A DNA stretch of 64,000 nt from Octadecabacter algicola. Its GTDB lineage: Bacteria; Pseudomonadota; Alphaproteobacteria; Rhodobacterales; Rhodobacteraceae. The stretch is from positions 496,001-560,000 of the forward strand of contig NZ_JAKGAR010000003.1 in assembly GCF_021532625.1 (NCBI RefSeq), in the 5' to 3' direction. The position numbers and the translations under genes are program-made. Shown here one piece after another: positions 27,670 to 35,992 of this stretch (position 1 is the stretch's first letter; every line of letters starts with the position of its first letter). The notes below the pieces were generated by a model. That model had not been told where the DNA came from and did no database searches. It was given only the letters and a program-made list of their open reading frames with translations.

Positions 27670-28416
27670 CTAAGCGGGTTTCACAGACGCCGTTACATAA
27701 TTCACTGACAGATCGCTGTCGGAAATTGACCAGCTCCATCCTAGAAAGTCGAACCTAAACCCCTTCCGATCCACAGGAGTCAGGCCAGCTTTCTGCAAAA
27801 GCTCAAATAGTTCATCTGGCGTAATAAACTTATTCCATTCATGCGTTCCCTTCGGAAGCCAACGCATGATGAATTCGGCGCCAATGATCGCCATGCCAAA
27901 ACTCTTTGGATTCCGGTTGATAGTCGAACAGATGTGCAGGCCACTTGGTTTCAGCAAATCATGACAGGCGGTCAGATATGAAAGGGGGTCGGCAACATGC
28001 TCTACGACTTCCATATTCAAAACTACATCAAACTGCTCGCCGTCGGCGGCCATGTCCTCTGCTGTGGTATGGCGGTAATCTATCTCAAGTCCTGATTGTT
28101 CCGCGTGAACTTGCGCGACAGGAATGTTTCCGGCTGCGGCATCCGCCCCTACGATTGTGGCTCCCAACCTCGCCATCGGTTCGCAAAGCAATCCACCGCC
28201 ACAACCAATGTCGAGGATACGAAGTCCATCAAACGGAGCATCGGTACAGAGATCTCGATCGTATTCAGAGGCAATCTGGCGCGTGATGTAATCCAACCGT
28301 GTTGGATTCAACATGTGGAGCGGTTTGAACTTCCCTTCCAAATCCCACCACTCCGCGGCCATTGCCTCGAACTTGGCGATCTCTTTCGGGTCTACAGTAG
28401 TTTGGGCAGTAGACAT
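27670..28416 (-). CDS. ubiG: UbiG, ubiquinone biosynthesis O-methyltransferase
   Basis: 248 residues. It carries out both O-methylations in ubiquinone synthesis using SAM. The N-terminal [19 protein letters not shown] and [19 protein letters not shown] (motif I) are diagnostic of Ubi[12 protein letters not shown] and the late [10 protein letters not shown] motif follow. The C-terminal [14 protein letters not shown] is also typical. It is convergent with the MarR gene, two bases apart, and divergent from the proline iminopeptidase gene. Confidence 0.96.
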   Translation of the reverse strand: MSTAQTTVDPKEIAKFEAMAAEWWDLEGKFKPLHMLNPTRLDYITRQIASEYDRDLCTDAPFDGLRILDIGCGGGLLCEPMARLGATIVGADAAAGNIPVAQVHAEQSGLEIDYRHTTAEDMAADGEQFDVVLNMEVVEHVADPLSYLTACHDLLKPSGLHICSTINRNPKSFGMAIIGAEFIMRWLPKGTHEWNKFITPDELFELLQKAGLTPVDRKGFRFDFLGWSWSISDSDLSVNYVTASVKPA

Positions 28417-28484
28417 TTAGGCTCCTGACTGGTGCGGCACGCCAAATTGGCGCGGTAGGCTTCTGGGCATCTATCGTAGCGCAC

Positions 28485-28490
28485 TATATA
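28485..28490 (+). promoter_or_regulatory. pip: TATATA -10 element implying a leaderless pip mRNA
   Basis: TATATA lies eight bases before the pip ATG, so a transcript would begin at or next to the start codon. No purine-rich ribosome-binding site is present in the pyrimidine-rich stretch between them. The -35 match (TTCTGG) is weak. Confidence 0.35.
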
Positions 28491-28498
28491 GTTTTCTC

Positions 28499-29485
28499 AT
28501 GGACAAAGTCTCAGGACAAAAAAGCACGGTTGGGCATCTTTACCCTGCACTTAACCCATTCGACCAGCAGATGTTGGATGTTGGTGACGGACACCGCATT
28601 TATGTAGAACAATGCGGCAATCCTGACGGGATTCCTGTTGTGGTTTTTCATGGTGGCCCAGGTGGCGGCTGTAGCCCAATGATGCGTCGCTATTTTGACC
28701 CCAACCACTATCGTATTATTTTGTTCGACCAACGTGGCTGTGGGCGGTCACGTCCTCATGCCAGCGTAGAAAACAATACCACTTGGCATCTGGTCGCTGA
28801 CATTGAACTGATCCGTAAAACATTGGGCTTAGATCAGTGGCTTGTGTTTGGTGGAAGTTGGGGTGCAACCCTTGCGTTGATCTATGCGCAGGCCCACCCC
28901 AGTCATGTGGCTCACATAATTCTGCGAGGCGTGTTCCTCAGCACTCCGCGAGAATTGGACTGGTTCTATCAAGGTGGTGCTGGTGCTTTTTGGCCTGAAA
29001 ACTGGGCGCAGTTTGAATCTCTCATTCCCGAAAATGAGCGACACGACATGATCGGCGCTTATCATCGCCGGCTTTTTTCTGGCGATATGATGGACGAAAC
29101 GCGCCATGCCCGCGCTTGGGCGGCTTGGGAAAACGCGTTGGCATCTATCGAAAGCAATGGCGTTGGTGGATCTGGACCTTCGGATTACGCACGAGCCTTT
29201 TCAAGGCTGGAAAACCATTACTTCGTGAATGGGTGCTTTTTGAACGAAGACCAACAAATTTTGGGAAACATGAACAAGATTGCGCATATTCCGGGCGTTA
29301 TCGTGCAGGGGCGCTTTGATATGATATGTCCCCCCCAATCGGCTTATGATCTTTCCCGACTATGGCCTGCTAGCAAGATATCTATGATCGCAAAGGCTGG
29401 GCACGCCTTGTCCGAACCTGGGATCACAACCGAACTTGTCCGGACAATGGATGCAATCGCAGCTTCGAAAATGTTGCGAAACTAA
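28499..29485 (+). CDS. pip: Proline iminopeptidase
   Basis: 328 residues, alpha/beta hydrolase of peptidase family S33. It removes N-terminal proline from peptides. HGGPGGG near residue 50 is the oxyanion-hole motif, DQRGCGRSRP is family-specific, and GGSWGATLAL near 117-126 contains the nucleophile serine. GRFDMICPP and KAGHALSEP near the C-terminus supply the catalytic Asp and His. It is followed after 51 bases by a complete peptide ABC importer on the same strand, which suggests linked peptide uptake and breakdown. Confidence 0.96.
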   Translation: MDKVSGQKSTVGHLYPALNPFDQQMLDVGDGHRIYVEQCGNPDGIPVVVFHGGPGGGCSPMMRRYFDPNHYRIILFDQRGCGRSRPHASVENNTTWHLVADIELIRKTLGLDQWLVFGGSWGATLALIYAQAHPSHVAHIILRGVFLSTPRELDWFYQGGAGAFWPENWAQFESLIPENERHDMIGAYHRRLFSGDMMDETRHARAWAAWENALASIESNGVGGSGPSDYARAFSRLENHYFVNGCFLNEDQQILGNMNKIAHIPGVIVQGRFDMICPPQSAYDLSRLWPASKISMIAKAGHALSEPGITTELVRTMDAIAASKMLRN

Positions 29486-29536
29486 ATACTTGTAAGATGT
29501 GCCAAAGCCGCTACGCTGAGTGGAAACCACACGGGG

Positions 29537-30532
29537 GTGGACGGCTTGTCATCGATACTGAAGATTGTTCTTCAACGCTTGGGCTTAGGTCTTGTTACCT
29601 TGTTCGTCGTTTCAATTGTAATTTTCGTCGCGGTCAACTTGCTACCCGGAGACTTCGCTGAAGCGATCCTTGGGCAAGGTGCAACGCCGGAATCGGTCGC
29701 CAAAATCAGAGAAGACCTTGGCCTCGATCAACCAATGATCACTCGCTACTTTTCTTGGCTCAAGGGGATGCTGACGCTCGATCTTGGCACAAGTTTTGCG
29801 CAGTTGAATTTTGCGAACTTTGGCGGCGCGGGCACTACAACCATTGCCGAGCAAATTGCACCGCGTCTTTCCAATACGATGTTCCTAGCCGCAGTTACCG
29901 CCTGTATAGCTGTGCCTTTAGCTGTAACGTTGGGTATTCTAGCTGCGCTTTACCGCAACACGGCCTTCGATAAGGCCGCGAACATGTTCACGCTGAGTTC
30001 GATTTCGTCACCTGAATTCTTCATGGCCTATGTGCTGATCCTGTTCCTTGCAGTGTTGAACCCGATTTTTCCAAGCTTGAGTAACATCTTTGAGGGTATG
30101 GCATTCAGTGAGCGGCTCGAGAAATCAATGCTGCCCGCACTTACGCTCACTTTAGTTGTAACGGCACATATGATGCGGATGACCCGTGCTGCGATCATCA
30201 ACTTGCTTGCGTCGCCGTATATCGAGATGGCGCGGCTTAAGGGGCTGTCGCCCATGCGGGTGATTGTAAAGCACGCATTGCCAAATGCTCTAGCGCCCAT
30301 CATCAACGTGATCGCGTTGAACCTTGCCTATTTGATTACAGGCGTTGTCGTCGTCGAGGTGGTCTTCGTATATCCTGGAATTGGTCAGCTTTTCGTGGAC
30401 TCAGTTAAGATCCGAGACATTCCGGTGGTTCAGGCCTGCTGCCTTATCTTTGCAGCGGCTTATATCCTATTGAATTTGACTGCCGACATCCTGTCGATCC
30501 TATCTAATCCACGTCTGAGGCATCCAAAATGA
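29537..30532 (+). CDS. Peptide ABC importer, inner-membrane permease 1 (DppB-like)
   Basis: 331 residues, starting at a GTG at 29537 (a nearby TTG is possible). About six membrane helices. The N-terminal block LLPGDFAEAILGQGATPE and the helix-loop with LDQPMITRYF are typical of DppB/OppB. The cytoplasmic EAA-type loop is EMARLKGLSPMRVIVKHALP near residue 235, which contacts the ATPase. First gene of a four-gene permease-permease-ATPase-binding-protein operon joined by ATGA overlaps. Dipeptides or oligopeptides are the likely cargo. Confidence 0.9.
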   Translation: MDGLSSILKIVLQRLGLGLVTLFVVSIVIFVAVNLLPGDFAEAILGQGATPESVAKIREDLGLDQPMITRYFSWLKGMLTLDLGTSFAQLNFANFGGAGTTTIAEQIAPRLSNTMFLAAVTACIAVPLAVTLGILAALYRNTAFDKAANMFTLSSISSPEFFMAYVLILFLAVLNPIFPSLSNIFEGMAFSERLEKSMLPALTLTLVVTAHMMRMTRAAIINLLASPYIEMARLKGLSPMRVIVKHALPNALAPIINVIALNLAYLITGVVVVEVVFVYPGIGQLFVDSVKIRDIPVVQACCLIFAAAYILLNLTADILSILSNPRLRHPK

Positions 30533-31731
30533 GCAGTTTGTTAACAATGGCTATCATTCTGGCGGCCATTTTGGGTGGTGCGTATGTGTTCCGGTTCGCT
30601 GGGCAAAAGATAACCAATAATGCGCCAATGTTTCGTGATATGGGCTATGGCGTCGCGTTCGGCTACGTTTTAGCTGCAGCGCTGTTGATTTGGGCGATCT
30701 GGTACTACTTCCAGCCGCTTGAAACTGACGCTGGCATGAAAAACGCAGGGGTCCAGTTTTTCCGATGGGCCGTTCAAGGTTTCATTATCGCTGCTATCGC
30801 CGCATTCCTATTCCGCCTATTTGGCCAATTCGTTGGAACGGCTGGGACCAGAAAGTTGTTCCGCTCCATGCCCCTGACGGCTTCGTTTGGCATACTCGTT
30901 ATCCTGCTTTATGCGATTGTTGCGATTTTTGCCGGTGCGATTGCACCATACGGTCAAGCTGAAATTCTTGGGGCGGCAAACGTAACTGCCGGTGGTGATC
31001 CAGCATTGGGTGGCAATCCGGAATATCCGCTTGGCACTGACCAAATTGGCCGGGATATTCTTAGCCGTTTGATTTACGGGGCCCAGAATACAGTCGGTAT
31101 TGCATTTGTAACGACCTGCCTCGCCTTTTTCATTGGTGGATCACTCGGGTTTCTTGCCGCGACATTGCAGGGTTGGCTTGATCAACTGCTGTCTCGTTCC
31201 GTCGACGTACTTATGGCGATTCCGTCCCTTATTTTTGCACTCTTGCTGATGACAATCGCTAGCGTTTGGGCTGTCGAATTGGGTGTGCCTTTGACGATCT
31301 TTATGGTCCTGATTATTGCGGTGATTGATAGCACCAGAGTGTACCGCCTTGCCCGAGCCGTTGGTCTGAACATTGTTGTAATGGATTATATCGAGGCGGC
31401 GAAACTACGCGGCGAAGGCCTCGGGTATCTTGTGTTTAAAGAGATCCTGCCGAATGCAATGGCGCCATTGTTGGCCGAGTTCGGGTTGCGTTTCTGCTTC
31501 GTGTTCCTGACGATTGCTGCCCTTTCATTCCTTGGCGTGGGTATTCAGCCACCGCTTGCAGACTGGGGTACAATGGTGCGTGATCTTGCACCGTTTATTA
31601 ACTTTGCCGCATTTGCGCCGACCGCTGCAATTACACCACTTTTGGCGGCTGGCGCGATCGCGTTGCTGACGGTTGCGGTAAACTTCGTTGTCGACTGGAT
31701 GCTGCATAAATCATCGGGGCTAAAAGAATGA
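30529..31731 (+). CDS. Peptide ABC importer, permease 2 (DppC-like), with extended N-terminus
   Basis: 400 residues, longer than the usual 280-300 of DppC/OppC because about 110 residues with three extra hydrophobic helices precede the conserved core. The core begins near FGILVILLYAIVAIFAGAIAP and continues with YPLGTDQIGRDILSRLIYGA, a family hallmark. The ATPase-contact loop is EAAKLRGEGLGYLVFKEILP near residue 290. The start ATG overlaps the first permease's stop. The N-terminal extension may be a Roseobacter-type variant; its role is unknown. Confidence 0.9.
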   Translation: MSSLLTMAIILAAILGGAYVFRFAGQKITNNAPMFRDMGYGVAFGYVLAAALLIWAIWYYFQPLETDAGMKNAGVQFFRWAVQGFIIAAIAAFLFRLFGQFVGTAGTRKLFRSMPLTASFGILVILLYAIVAIFAGAIAPYGQAEILGAANVTAGGDPALGGNPEYPLGTDQIGRDILSRLIYGAQNTVGIAFVTTCLAFFIGGSLGFLAATLQGWLDQLLSRSVDVLMAIPSLIFALLLMTIASVWAVELGVPLTIFMVLIIAVIDSTRVYRLARAVGLNIVVMDYIEAAKLRGEGLGYLVFKEILPNAMAPLLAEFGLRFCFVFLTIAALSFLGVGIQPPLADWGTMVRDLAPFINFAAFAPTAAITPLLAAGAIALLTVAVNFVVDWMLHKSSGLKE

Positions 31732-33371
31732 GCAATCTTCTCACCATTCGCGGGCTCAAGATCGAAGGTCGCTCTGACGAAACATGGAACCCGATCATAA
31801 ACGGTGTCGATCTGAATCTGAAAAAGGGCGAAGTCCTTGGGCTTATCGGGGAATCCGGTGCCGGCAAATCCACTATTGGCCTTGCCGCGATGGGTTATAC
31901 CCGCGACGGGGTGCGTATTTCGGATGGAACGGTTGAATTCGACGGCATTGATTTGGTTCGTGCTTCCGCAGCTGTAAAACGCGGTCTGCTCGGAAAACGG
32001 ATCGCTTATGTTGCGCAATCCGCTGCGGCATCATTCAACCCGGCACATAAGATAATTGATCAACACACAGAAGCGCCTGTTCAACATGGTGTCGATAACC
32101 GTGCATCAAGTATTGAAGACGGGATCGAACTCTACCGTAAGCTTCGGCTCCCCAATCCTGACGAGATCGGGTTTCGTTACCCGCATCAGGTATCTGGCGG
32201 GCAGTTGCAGCGCGCAATGACGGCGATGGCGATGTCCTGCCGTCCTGACTTAATCATTTTCGATGAACCAACGACTGCGCTAGATGTGACGACCCAAATT
32301 GAGGTTCTCGCCTCGATTCGCGAGATCGTCGAAGAGTTCGATACCGCCGCGATCTATATTACCCATGATCTCGCCGTGGTTGCGCAAATGGCAGATACGA
32401 TCAAAGTCTTGCTGCGTGGTGATGAAGTAGAAGAGGCTGACACTCGGACCATGTTGTCCGCGCCGAAAGAAGATTACACCAAATCGCTTTGGGCTGTACG
32501 CGCATTTGAGCGCCCTGCAAAACCAGCCGTTTCAACTGGTGCTGTACCTGTTGTATCGGTTCGCAATGTTACCGCGGCCTACGGGACGACGGATGTTTTG
32601 CACGATGTGAGTTTTGATATCCACGCGGGTCGCACAGTTGCGGTTGTTGGCGAATCCGGCTCGGGTAAGTCGACGACGGCGCGGTGTATAACGGGGCTCC
32701 TGCCTCCTCGTATTGGTGAGATTGCATTCGACGGTGAGGTTCTTCCCGCCGACTATCGCAAGCGTAGTAAGGATCAGTTGCGCCAAGCGCAGATGATTTA
32801 TCAGATGGCGGATACTGCTTTGAACCCGCGCAAGACCATCGGCCAAATCATCGGACGTCCAGTGCAGTTCTATGGCGGTTTAACGGGATCTGCACGGCGC
32901 GCTCGCGTTGATGAACTGCTCGAACAAATCGAACTTGAACCAAGTCAGTATTTCAACCGCTTGCCATCGGAGCTTTCGGGTGGTCAGAAGCAGCGTGTCG
33001 GTATCGCGCGCGCGCTTGCAGCCGAGCCAAAGTTCATCATCTGTGACGAGGTGACGTCAGCCCTAGACCAGCTCGTTGCTGAAGGTATTTTGCGTTTGCT
33101 CGGTGACTTGCAGGATAAATTGGGCCTGTCTTATATGTTCATCACGCATGACCTCGCGACTGTAAAAGCGATCGCAGATGAAGTTGTGGTGATGAAAGAC
33201 GGTAAGGTCATTGAGCAAGGTCCAAAGCTGGACATGTTCACGCCACCGCACCATGCTTACACTGACTTATTGTTGAGCTCAGTGCCGGAAATGGACCCAG
33301 ATTGGTTGACCAACCTTCTGCAAGAACGAGGCGTCGACAATATTGGTGATGCAGCCGTTGATAAGATGTGA
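31728..33371 (+). CDS. Peptide ABC importer, fused double ATPase (DppD-DppF type)
   Basis: 547 residues with two complete ABC ATPase domains in one chain. Domain 1: Walker A GESGAGKST near 42, QVSGGQLQRAM near 155, Walker B LIIFDEPTTALD. Domain 2: GESGSGKST near 307, ELSGGQKQRVGIARAL near 420, FIICDEVTSALD. The fusion replaces the separate DppD and DppF subunits, giving a fixed 1:1 ratio. Start overlaps the upstream permease stop. All catalytic motifs look intact in both halves. Confidence 0.93.
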   Translation: MSNLLTIRGLKIEGRSDETWNPIINGVDLNLKKGEVLGLIGESGAGKSTIGLAAMGYTRDGVRISDGTVEFDGIDLVRASAAVKRGLLGKRIAYVAQSAAASFNPAHKIIDQHTEAPVQHGVDNRASSIEDGIELYRKLRLPNPDEIGFRYPHQVSGGQLQRAMTAMAMSCRPDLIIFDEPTTALDVTTQIEVLASIREIVEEFDTAAIYITHDLAVVAQMADTIKVLLRGDEVEEADTRTMLSAPKEDYTKSLWAVRAFERPAKPAVSTGAVPVVSVRNVTAAYGTTDVLHDVSFDIHAGRTVAVVGESGSGKSTTARCITGLLPPRIGEIAFDGEVLPADYRKRSKDQLRQAQMIYQMADTALNPRKTIGQIIGRPVQFYGGLTGSARRARVDELLEQIELEPSQYFNRLPSELSGGQKQRVGIARALAAEPKFIICDEVTSALDQLVAEGILRLLGDLQDKLGLSYMFITHDLATVKAIADEVVVMKDGKVIEQGPKLDMFTPPHHAYTDLLLSSVPEMDPDWLTNLLQERGVDNIGDAAVDKM

Positions 33372-33428
33372 CCGAATCAGCGTAGAGTAACCACAGAAAA
33401 AGAACATAACTTCAGGGAGTACTAAAAT

Positions 33429-34979
33429 ATGTATGGAATTAGCAGACGCGGATTGCTGCAAACGGGTGTTGCAGCGGGTGTTCTCGCAGCGACTGGTTTG
33501 CCGCTTCGGGCGCAAACACGCGGCGGTAAACTAACAGCTGGCCTTAGCGGCGCGAACACATCTGATAGCTGGGACTCTCGCACCCACTCAGATATTTTCA
33601 TGATCGCTTCGGCGCACGGCACGGTATTCGATTGCTTGACCGAAGTTGCGGCGGACGGATCGTTGGTTGGTGAATTGGCAGAAAGCTGGGAAGCATCTGC
33701 AGACGCCAAGACATGGACATTCAACTTGCGTCAGGGCGTAACGTTCCACAACGGCAAGTCTTTTGGCGCGGATGACGTAATTGAATCACTTCAGATGCAC
33801 CTTGGCGAAGACTCCAAGTCTGCGGCAAAGCCAATCGTCGAAGCTATCACCGAAATGACGAAAGTTACCGATTATCAGGTGCAGTTCGTCCTTGCCTCTG
33901 GCAACGCTGACTTCCCGTATCTGATGTCTGACTATCACATTTGTATGTATCCAGCGGGCCAGATCGAAGAGGCTATTGCACAGGGTATTGGTACGGGCCT
34001 CTATCAGGTTACTGCTTTTGACCCAGGTGTACGTATGACGGCAAGCCGTTACGCAGATCACTATAAGGGTGACGCTGCCGGCTTCTTTGACGAAGTTGAA
34101 TTTATCGCAATCAACGACAACACAGCCCGCATGAACGCATTGATGACGGGTCAAGTTGATACGATTAACCGGATCGATTTCAAAACCGAAGCGCTTCTGA
34201 AGGCCAACCCTGCGTTGCGTATTCAGGAAGTGACTGGCAACCAGCACTACTCTTTCCCGATGCTCACGAATACGGCGCCATATAACGACGTCAACGTTCG
34301 TAAGGCGATCAAGTATGGTGTGAACCGTCAGGAGTTGGTCGACAAGATTTTGCTCGGTCATGGTGCGGTCGGTAACGACACTCCAATCGGTCCTGCAAAC
34401 CAGTACTACAACTCCGAAATGGAGCAGCTGGAATATGATCCTGATCAGGCGAAGTTCTACCTCCAACAGGCTGGTATGGATTCGCTGGACATCGAACTGT
34501 CTGCGTCTAACGCTGCCTTTGAAGGTGCGGTCGATGCGGCTCAGTTGATGCAGGCATCTGCAGCAGGCGGTGGGATCAACATCAATGTGGTTCAGGAACC
34601 TTCTGACGGTTACTGGTCTAACGTTTGGCTGAACAAACCATTCTGCGCCTGCTACTGGTCTGGCCGTGCGACAGAAGATTGGATGTTCGCGACTGCTTAC
34701 GAAGCGGGCGTTCCATGGAATGATAGCCAGTGGGATAGCGACGATAGCTCCCGCTTCCAGGAACTTCTGCTGAGTGCACGTGCTGAACTCGATAGCGACA
34801 AGCGCCGTGAGCAGTATTTCGAAATGCAGCAGATCCTTCGCGATGAAGGCGGGGTTCTGATCCCGATGTTCGCCAACTACGTCCAAGCGGTGAATAACCG
34901 GATCATGTCACCTGACACCATCGGTAACCTTTGGCAGATGGATAACGCGCGTATGGCTGAACGTTGGTCCGCTGCGTAG
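33429..34979 (+). CDS. Peptide ABC importer, periplasmic binding protein (SBP family 5)
   Basis: 516 residues. The N-terminus has a twin-arginine signal (SRRGLLQTG) followed by a hydrophobic stretch and cleavage expected after LRAQ near residue 29. The mature part is an extracellular solute-binding protein of family 5: WEASADAKTWTFNLRQGVTF and FHNGKSFGADDV are signature blocks. It captures peptides or similar nitrogenous solutes for the upstream permease. Placement last in the operon, 57 bases after the ATPase, is less common than first. A strong terminator follows 20 bases after the stop. Confidence 0.92.
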   Translation: MYGISRRGLLQTGVAAGVLAATGLPLRAQTRGGKLTAGLSGANTSDSWDSRTHSDIFMIASAHGTVFDCLTEVAADGSLVGELAESWEASADAKTWTFNLRQGVTFHNGKSFGADDVIESLQMHLGEDSKSAAKPIVEAITEMTKVTDYQVQFVLASGNADFPYLMSDYHICMYPAGQIEEAIAQGIGTGLYQVTAFDPGVRMTASRYADHYKGDAAGFFDEVEFIAINDNTARMNALMTGQVDTINRIDFKTEALLKANPALRIQEVTGNQHYSFPMLTNTAPYNDVNVRKAIKYGVNRQELVDKILLGHGAVGNDTPIGPANQYYNSEMEQLEYDPDQAKFYLQQAGMDSLDIELSASNAAFEGAVDAAQLMQASAAGGGININVVQEPSDGYWSNVWLNKPFCACYWSGRATEDWMFATAYEAGVPWNDSQWDSDDSSRFQELLLSARAELDSDKRREQYFEMQQILRDEGGVLIPMFANYVQAVNNRIMSPDTIGNLWQMDNARMAERWSAA

Positions 34980-34999
34980 GTCCTGACCGTTGAAAACAG

Positions 35000-35029
35000 A
35001 AAGCCCCGCCAATTTGGCGGGGCTTTTTG
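35000..35029 (+). terminator. Intrinsic terminator, probably bidirectional
   Basis: A perfect 12-bp GC-rich stem (35000-35011 with 35015-35026), three-base loop and a T-run. It closes the peptide importer operon. On the minus strand an A/T-rich flank lets it also serve the 40-residue gene at 35047-35169. Confidence 0.9.
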
Positions 35030-35046
35030 CATTTAAATGGGTTAGT

Positions 35047-35169
35047 TTACGCTACCAGCGCAGCTTCAGCAGCCCGCTTCTTGATAGTGCGCATCATAAC
35101 AAGATACATCAACGCGACGCCGCTCAAGAACGCGCCACCACAAGCTGCAACCAGAACTCCGATTTCCAT
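35047..35169 (-). CDS. 40-residue small membrane protein
   Basis: Not recognised as a named family. The start at 35169 has an excellent ribosome-binding site, AAAGGAGAG, six bases away. The peptide begins [12 protein letters not shown] and has one hydrophobic helix (about residues 4-26), followed by a basic turn RTIKKR and an alanine-rich tail. That pattern predicts a single-pass inner-membrane protein with the C-terminus inside. It is convergent with the peptide importer and divergent from rimP; the terminator at 35000-35029 lies just downstream. No confident promoter was found for it. Confidence 0.65.
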   Translation of the reverse strand: MEIGVLVAACGGAFLSGVALMYLVMMRTIKKRAAEAALVA

Positions 35170-35316
35170 GGTTTCTCTCCTTTTAAATATAACCGAGAGC
35201 ATGGTTAATGAGGGAATAGGGCGGAAATTGGACCCTGAGCGGGCCTATATGGGCAGCAATATGCCAAGCCCCTTGCAGACTCAGCTATTCATCCGTATAT
35301 CCATCACAACAGCGGC

Positions 35317-35339
35317 GTTTCGGCCTCCACCCCCGAAAC
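35317..35339 (+). promoter_or_regulatory. Leader hairpin upstream of rimP
   Basis: A 7-bp perfect stem (35317-35323 with 35333-35339) encloses a C-rich nine-base loop. It sits 13 bases before the terminator-like hairpin and could be part of an attenuation or antitermination switch. Confidence 0.4.
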
Positions 35340-35352
35340 CCACCGAAATACC

Positions 35353-35377
35353 AACGGGCCGCGCGCCCGTTTTTTTA
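35353..35377 (+). terminator. Terminator-like hairpin in the leader of the rimP-nusA-infB operon
   Basis: A 7-bp stem (35353-35359 with 35365-35371) runs straight into a T-tract (T70-T76 in 35370-35376), and the rimP ATG follows only about 22 bases later. No gene precedes it on this strand except the importer, which already has its own terminator at 35000-35029. It therefore looks like an attenuator rather than an end-of-operon terminator. NusA, encoded in this operon, modulates pausing and termination, so autoregulation is plausible but unproven. Confidence 0.55.
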
Positions 35378-35398
35378 TGCCTACTGCTAAGGACCCAA

Positions 35399-35992
35399 AT
35401 GTCTGACCTGATCGCCCGCGCGGCAATGGACCGCCGCATTACAGAAATCATCACCCCGACTGTTGAAGACATGGGGTATGAAGTCGTGCGCGTTCGTCTG
35501 ATGACAGGCAAGGAATCCATCCTGCAGATCATGGCACAAAAGCCCGATGGCTCAATTGAGGTCGATGATTGCGGTGAGATCAGCGCAGCGGTTTCTGCAT
35601 TACTTGATGTCGAGGACCCGATCACAGACGTCTATACACTCGAAGTCTCTTCCCCTGGAATTGATCGCCCGCTCACGCGGATGAAGGATTTCGATCAATG
35701 GGAAGGCAATGAAGCCAAGATCGAAACCGAAGAGTTGATTGATGGCCGCCGCCGTTTCAAAGGAATGCTGCGCGGTACTGAAGGCGATGAAGTTCTGATC
35801 GAGATTGAAGAGAATGGCGCACCGATCACGATCGGTTTGAAGTTTGAATGGCTCACGGATGCCAAACTTGTCCTGACGGACGAGCTAATCCGTGACGTTC
35901 TTAAGGGCCGCAAGGATGCGGGCCAAATAGATGAGACACAATTTGACGTAGTTGAGACCGTGTTGGACGGCTCTGACGAGGAGAAAAACTGA
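35399..35992 (+). CDS. rimP: Ribosome maturation factor RimP
   Basis: 197 residues from the ATG at 35399, with AAGGA eight bases upstream. The open frame runs 124 codons further 5' without a stop, but that part covers the attenuator and has no ribosome-binding site. RimP is needed for 30S subunit assembly. Family blocks are [34 protein letters not shown] and [13 protein letters not shown]. The C-terminal SH3-like domain follows. The stop overlaps the nusA start by one base. rimP-nusA-ylxR-infB is the standard bacterial order. Confidence 0.95.
   Translation: MSDLIARAAMDRRITEIITPTVEDMGYEVVRVRLMTGKESILQIMAQKPDGSIEVDDCGEISAAVSALLDVEDPITDVYTLEVSSPGIDRPLTRMKDFDQWEGNEAKIETEELIDGRRRFKGMLRGTEGDEVLIEIEENGAPITIGLKFEWLTDAKLVLTDELIRDVLKGRKDAGQIDETQFDVVETVLDGSDEEKN

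Noticed and set aside
33786-34886. A 366-codon minus-strand frame inside the peptide-binding protein gene
   Set aside because: Mirror of codon bias in an intact gene; no domain features.
35170-35398. A tRNA or known riboswitch before rimP, as metY precedes rimP in E. coli
   Set aside because: No tRNA arms, T-loop or CCA-end pattern is present; the hairpins there fit an attenuator better.
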